From the NCBI GenBank assembly GCA_021161495.1, contig JAGHAO010000067.1, positions 1 through 6,481 on the forward strand: a stretch of DNA of 6,481 nucleotides, written 5' to 3'. This DNA comes from Caldisericaceae bacterium. GTDB taxonomy: Bacteria > Caldisericota > Caldisericia > Caldisericales > Caldisericaceae. This document shows, in pieces, positions 5,211 through 6,481 of the stretch (the first letter of the stretch is position 1; each line of letters begins with the position of its first letter). The position numbers were made by a program, and so were the translations under genes. The notes under the pieces were generated by a model, which was not told where the DNA came from, ran no database searches, and was given only the letters and a program-made list of their open reading frames with translations.

Positions 5211-6481
5211 AAAAGTTAGCGATTTTCATTGTTATACTGCTGATTGTTTTTTCCCTTATACCGGTTGCGAATTCCGGGACGGGAGAGACGGAAATTTGTT
5301 CGATGTTAAAGCAAAAAGGATTTGACAAAGTTTTTGTTTCAACGGAAAACAACATTATTTTAATTAAATTGGGAACGGATGTTATTCCAAAAAATGCCGC
5401 ACAAGTCTTACTGAATGTCTCTCTGGAAAGTTTCAAACTATACGATAAAGCGGACGGAGTTATTACGGAACTGTACTACGGCGACAACCCCGAATTTGCA
5501 CTGTTTATAAACGGGAAAGACGCCTCCGACTATTTCAAAGGAATGCTTACGGACGAAGAAATTTCGGAACTTGCGGTTCCCGTTGACATAAGAAGCGATT
5601 TCTCCGAACTGAGTGACGATCTCTTGGAAAACGGATTCTTCGCGGAATCCGTATATATGGAAAATGATACGTTAAACATTGTTTCGGAATACTTCGGCAA
5701 AAGCGATAATTTTAACTCCGCATTCCTGGGAGCGCTTTTCGACGCCGTGCAGGACTGCCCTTATGCAAAAAACATTTCCCTTAAAATAAGGGACGGAAAA
5801 AAGTTGAACGTTGCAACAGTCCAAAGCGGAGACGTGCTTAGCCTAATAAACGATGAAATTTCACCTTCGGAATTCGAGAAAAGAGTTCGCATTTCAAAAG
5901 AAAATCCGAACGGAAAATTTTCATTCGGCGCGTTTCCCGTAAACGGCAAAAACACAAACGGAATCATTGCAATAATCCTGTTTTTGATTTCTCTAATTTT
6001 CTTTACACTTTCGCACAAGAAGAAGTCCGGAATCGCAAAAATCTTAAAAGCAAAACGTGTAAATTTGGACAGGATTCCGGAAAACAAAAAAAGGATTTAC
6101 GGAAAGTTCAACGGCATAGTTTATTCCGAAAATCCGCTCGTTGCGCCTTTTTCAGAAAAAGAAACCGTGATTTACAAGGGGAGAGTTTTCAAAAAAGATA
6201 AAAACGCCTCAAAAGCTGTATGGGAAAAGGAATTTGTATCGGACTTCCTTATAAAAGACGCAAAAAACGGCGAAAAGCACCTTATCGCTAAAAAAGAAAA
6301 CCTTCCGGAAATCGAACTTTCCACCCTTACGAAAAGAAAATTAACAGATGAGGAAATCGATGCTTTGCGCAAGGAAGAGAATGCGGATAGCATTTCCGGA
6401 AACAACCTGTTTGTTATCGAAAAAGGGCTTGAAAACGGAAGAAAAGTGTTTTTCATAGGAGGAATGGAAAGAAACGAAAAC
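5207..6481 (+). CDS. Membrane protein with a GIDE/BAM-like cytoplasmic domain (cut by window edge)
   Basis: The frame is open for 425 codons to the window edge, so the C-terminus is missing. A signal peptide or first membrane segment covers residues 1-23 (KKLAIFIVILLIVF, possible cleavage after ANS). Residues about 24-250 form an extracytoplasmic domain that I do not recognise, with two cysteines, C31 and C184. One transmembrane helix spans 252-269 and is followed by HKKK, so by the positive-inside rule the rest is cytoplasmic. Residues about 296-361 resemble the GIDE/BAM domain of MULAN-type proteins (Pfam GIDE, PF12483): GIVYSENPLVAPFSEKETVIYK at 303-324 in outline (G, PL, PFS, V.Y), then W339 and FLIKD (347-351). 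In that family the core is G-V, PL-x-SP-S, C-V-Y-Y, W, F-x-L-x-D. No RING finger is visible, and bacteria with this domain lack a ubiquitin system, so ligase activity is not implied. It is coupled to the secreted-protein gene upstream. Confidence 0.85.
   Translation, partial: MKKLAIFIVILLIVFSLIPVANSGTGETEICSMLKQKGFDKVFVSTENNIILIKLGTDVIPKNAAQVLLNVSLESFKLYDKADGVITELYYGDNPEFALFINGKDASDYFKGMLTDEEISELAVPVDIRSDFSELSDDLLENGFFAESVYMENDTLNIVSEYFGKSDNFNSAFLGALFDAVQDCPYAKNISLKIRDGKKLNVATVQSGDVLSLINDEISPSEFEKRVRISKENPNGKFSFGAFPVNGKNTNGIIAIILFLISLIFFTLSHKKKSGIAKILKAKRVNLDRIPENKKRIYGKFNGIVYSENPLVAPFSEKETVIYKGRVFKKDKNASKAVWEKEFVSDFLIKDAKNGEKHLIAKKENLPEIELSTLTKRKLTDEEIDALRKEENADSISGNNLFVIEKGLENGRKVFFIGGMERNEN

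Noticed and set aside
5761..6456. Minus-strand open frames within the last gene
   Set aside because: They are reverse-frame shadows of a 425-codon plus-strand frame that has a signal peptide, a membrane helix and a ribosome-binding site.
1..6481. Mobile elements, CRISPR arrays or phage genes
   Set aside because: I found no transposase or integrase motifs, no long terminal inverted repeats, and no regularly spaced repeats beyond the short TTTGCA boxes.

Overview
The window carries six protein-coding genes. gltX is on the minus strand and cut at the left edge; the other five are on the plus strand, and the last is cut at the right edge. DNA is AT-rich, Arg is coded mostly by AGA/AGG, proteins are rich in Lys, Glu and Ile, and ribosome-binding sites are strong GGAGG types. 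This fits an anaerobic, possibly thermophilic bacterium such as Thermotogota or another deep lineage. That placement is inference only. No rRNA, tRNA, CRISPR, transposase or integrase is visible.

Left part (1-1986): the N-terminus of glutamyl-tRNA synthetase (gltX) diverges from gdhA, an NADP-type hexameric glutamate dehydrogenase with all catalytic lysines present. The 308-bp gap between them holds an extended -10 promoter for gltX and a strong sigma-70-type promoter pointing at gdhA. A complete intrinsic terminator lies between that promoter and the gdhA start. gdhA must therefore be expressed by read-through (attenuation), or the leader is a separate short RNA. A second strong terminator closes gdhA.

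Middle part (1995-3707): a promoter with a perfect TTGACA box abuts the start of a CrtC/AttH-type lipocalin-like protein, in an arrangement that predicts a leaderless mRNA. A metallo-beta-lactamase-fold hydrolase follows 7 bp downstream, so the two probably form one operon of unknown substrate.

Right part (3713-6481): three helically phased TTTGCA boxes precede an ATGA-overlapping gene pair. The first encodes a secreted, lysine-rich protein I do not recognise. The second encodes a membrane protein with a signal peptide, an extracytoplasmic domain, one transmembrane helix, and a cytoplasmic domain that resembles the GIDE/BAM domain of the eukaryotic mitochondrial E3 ligase MULAN. This pair is the best candidate here for an undescribed cell-envelope system.
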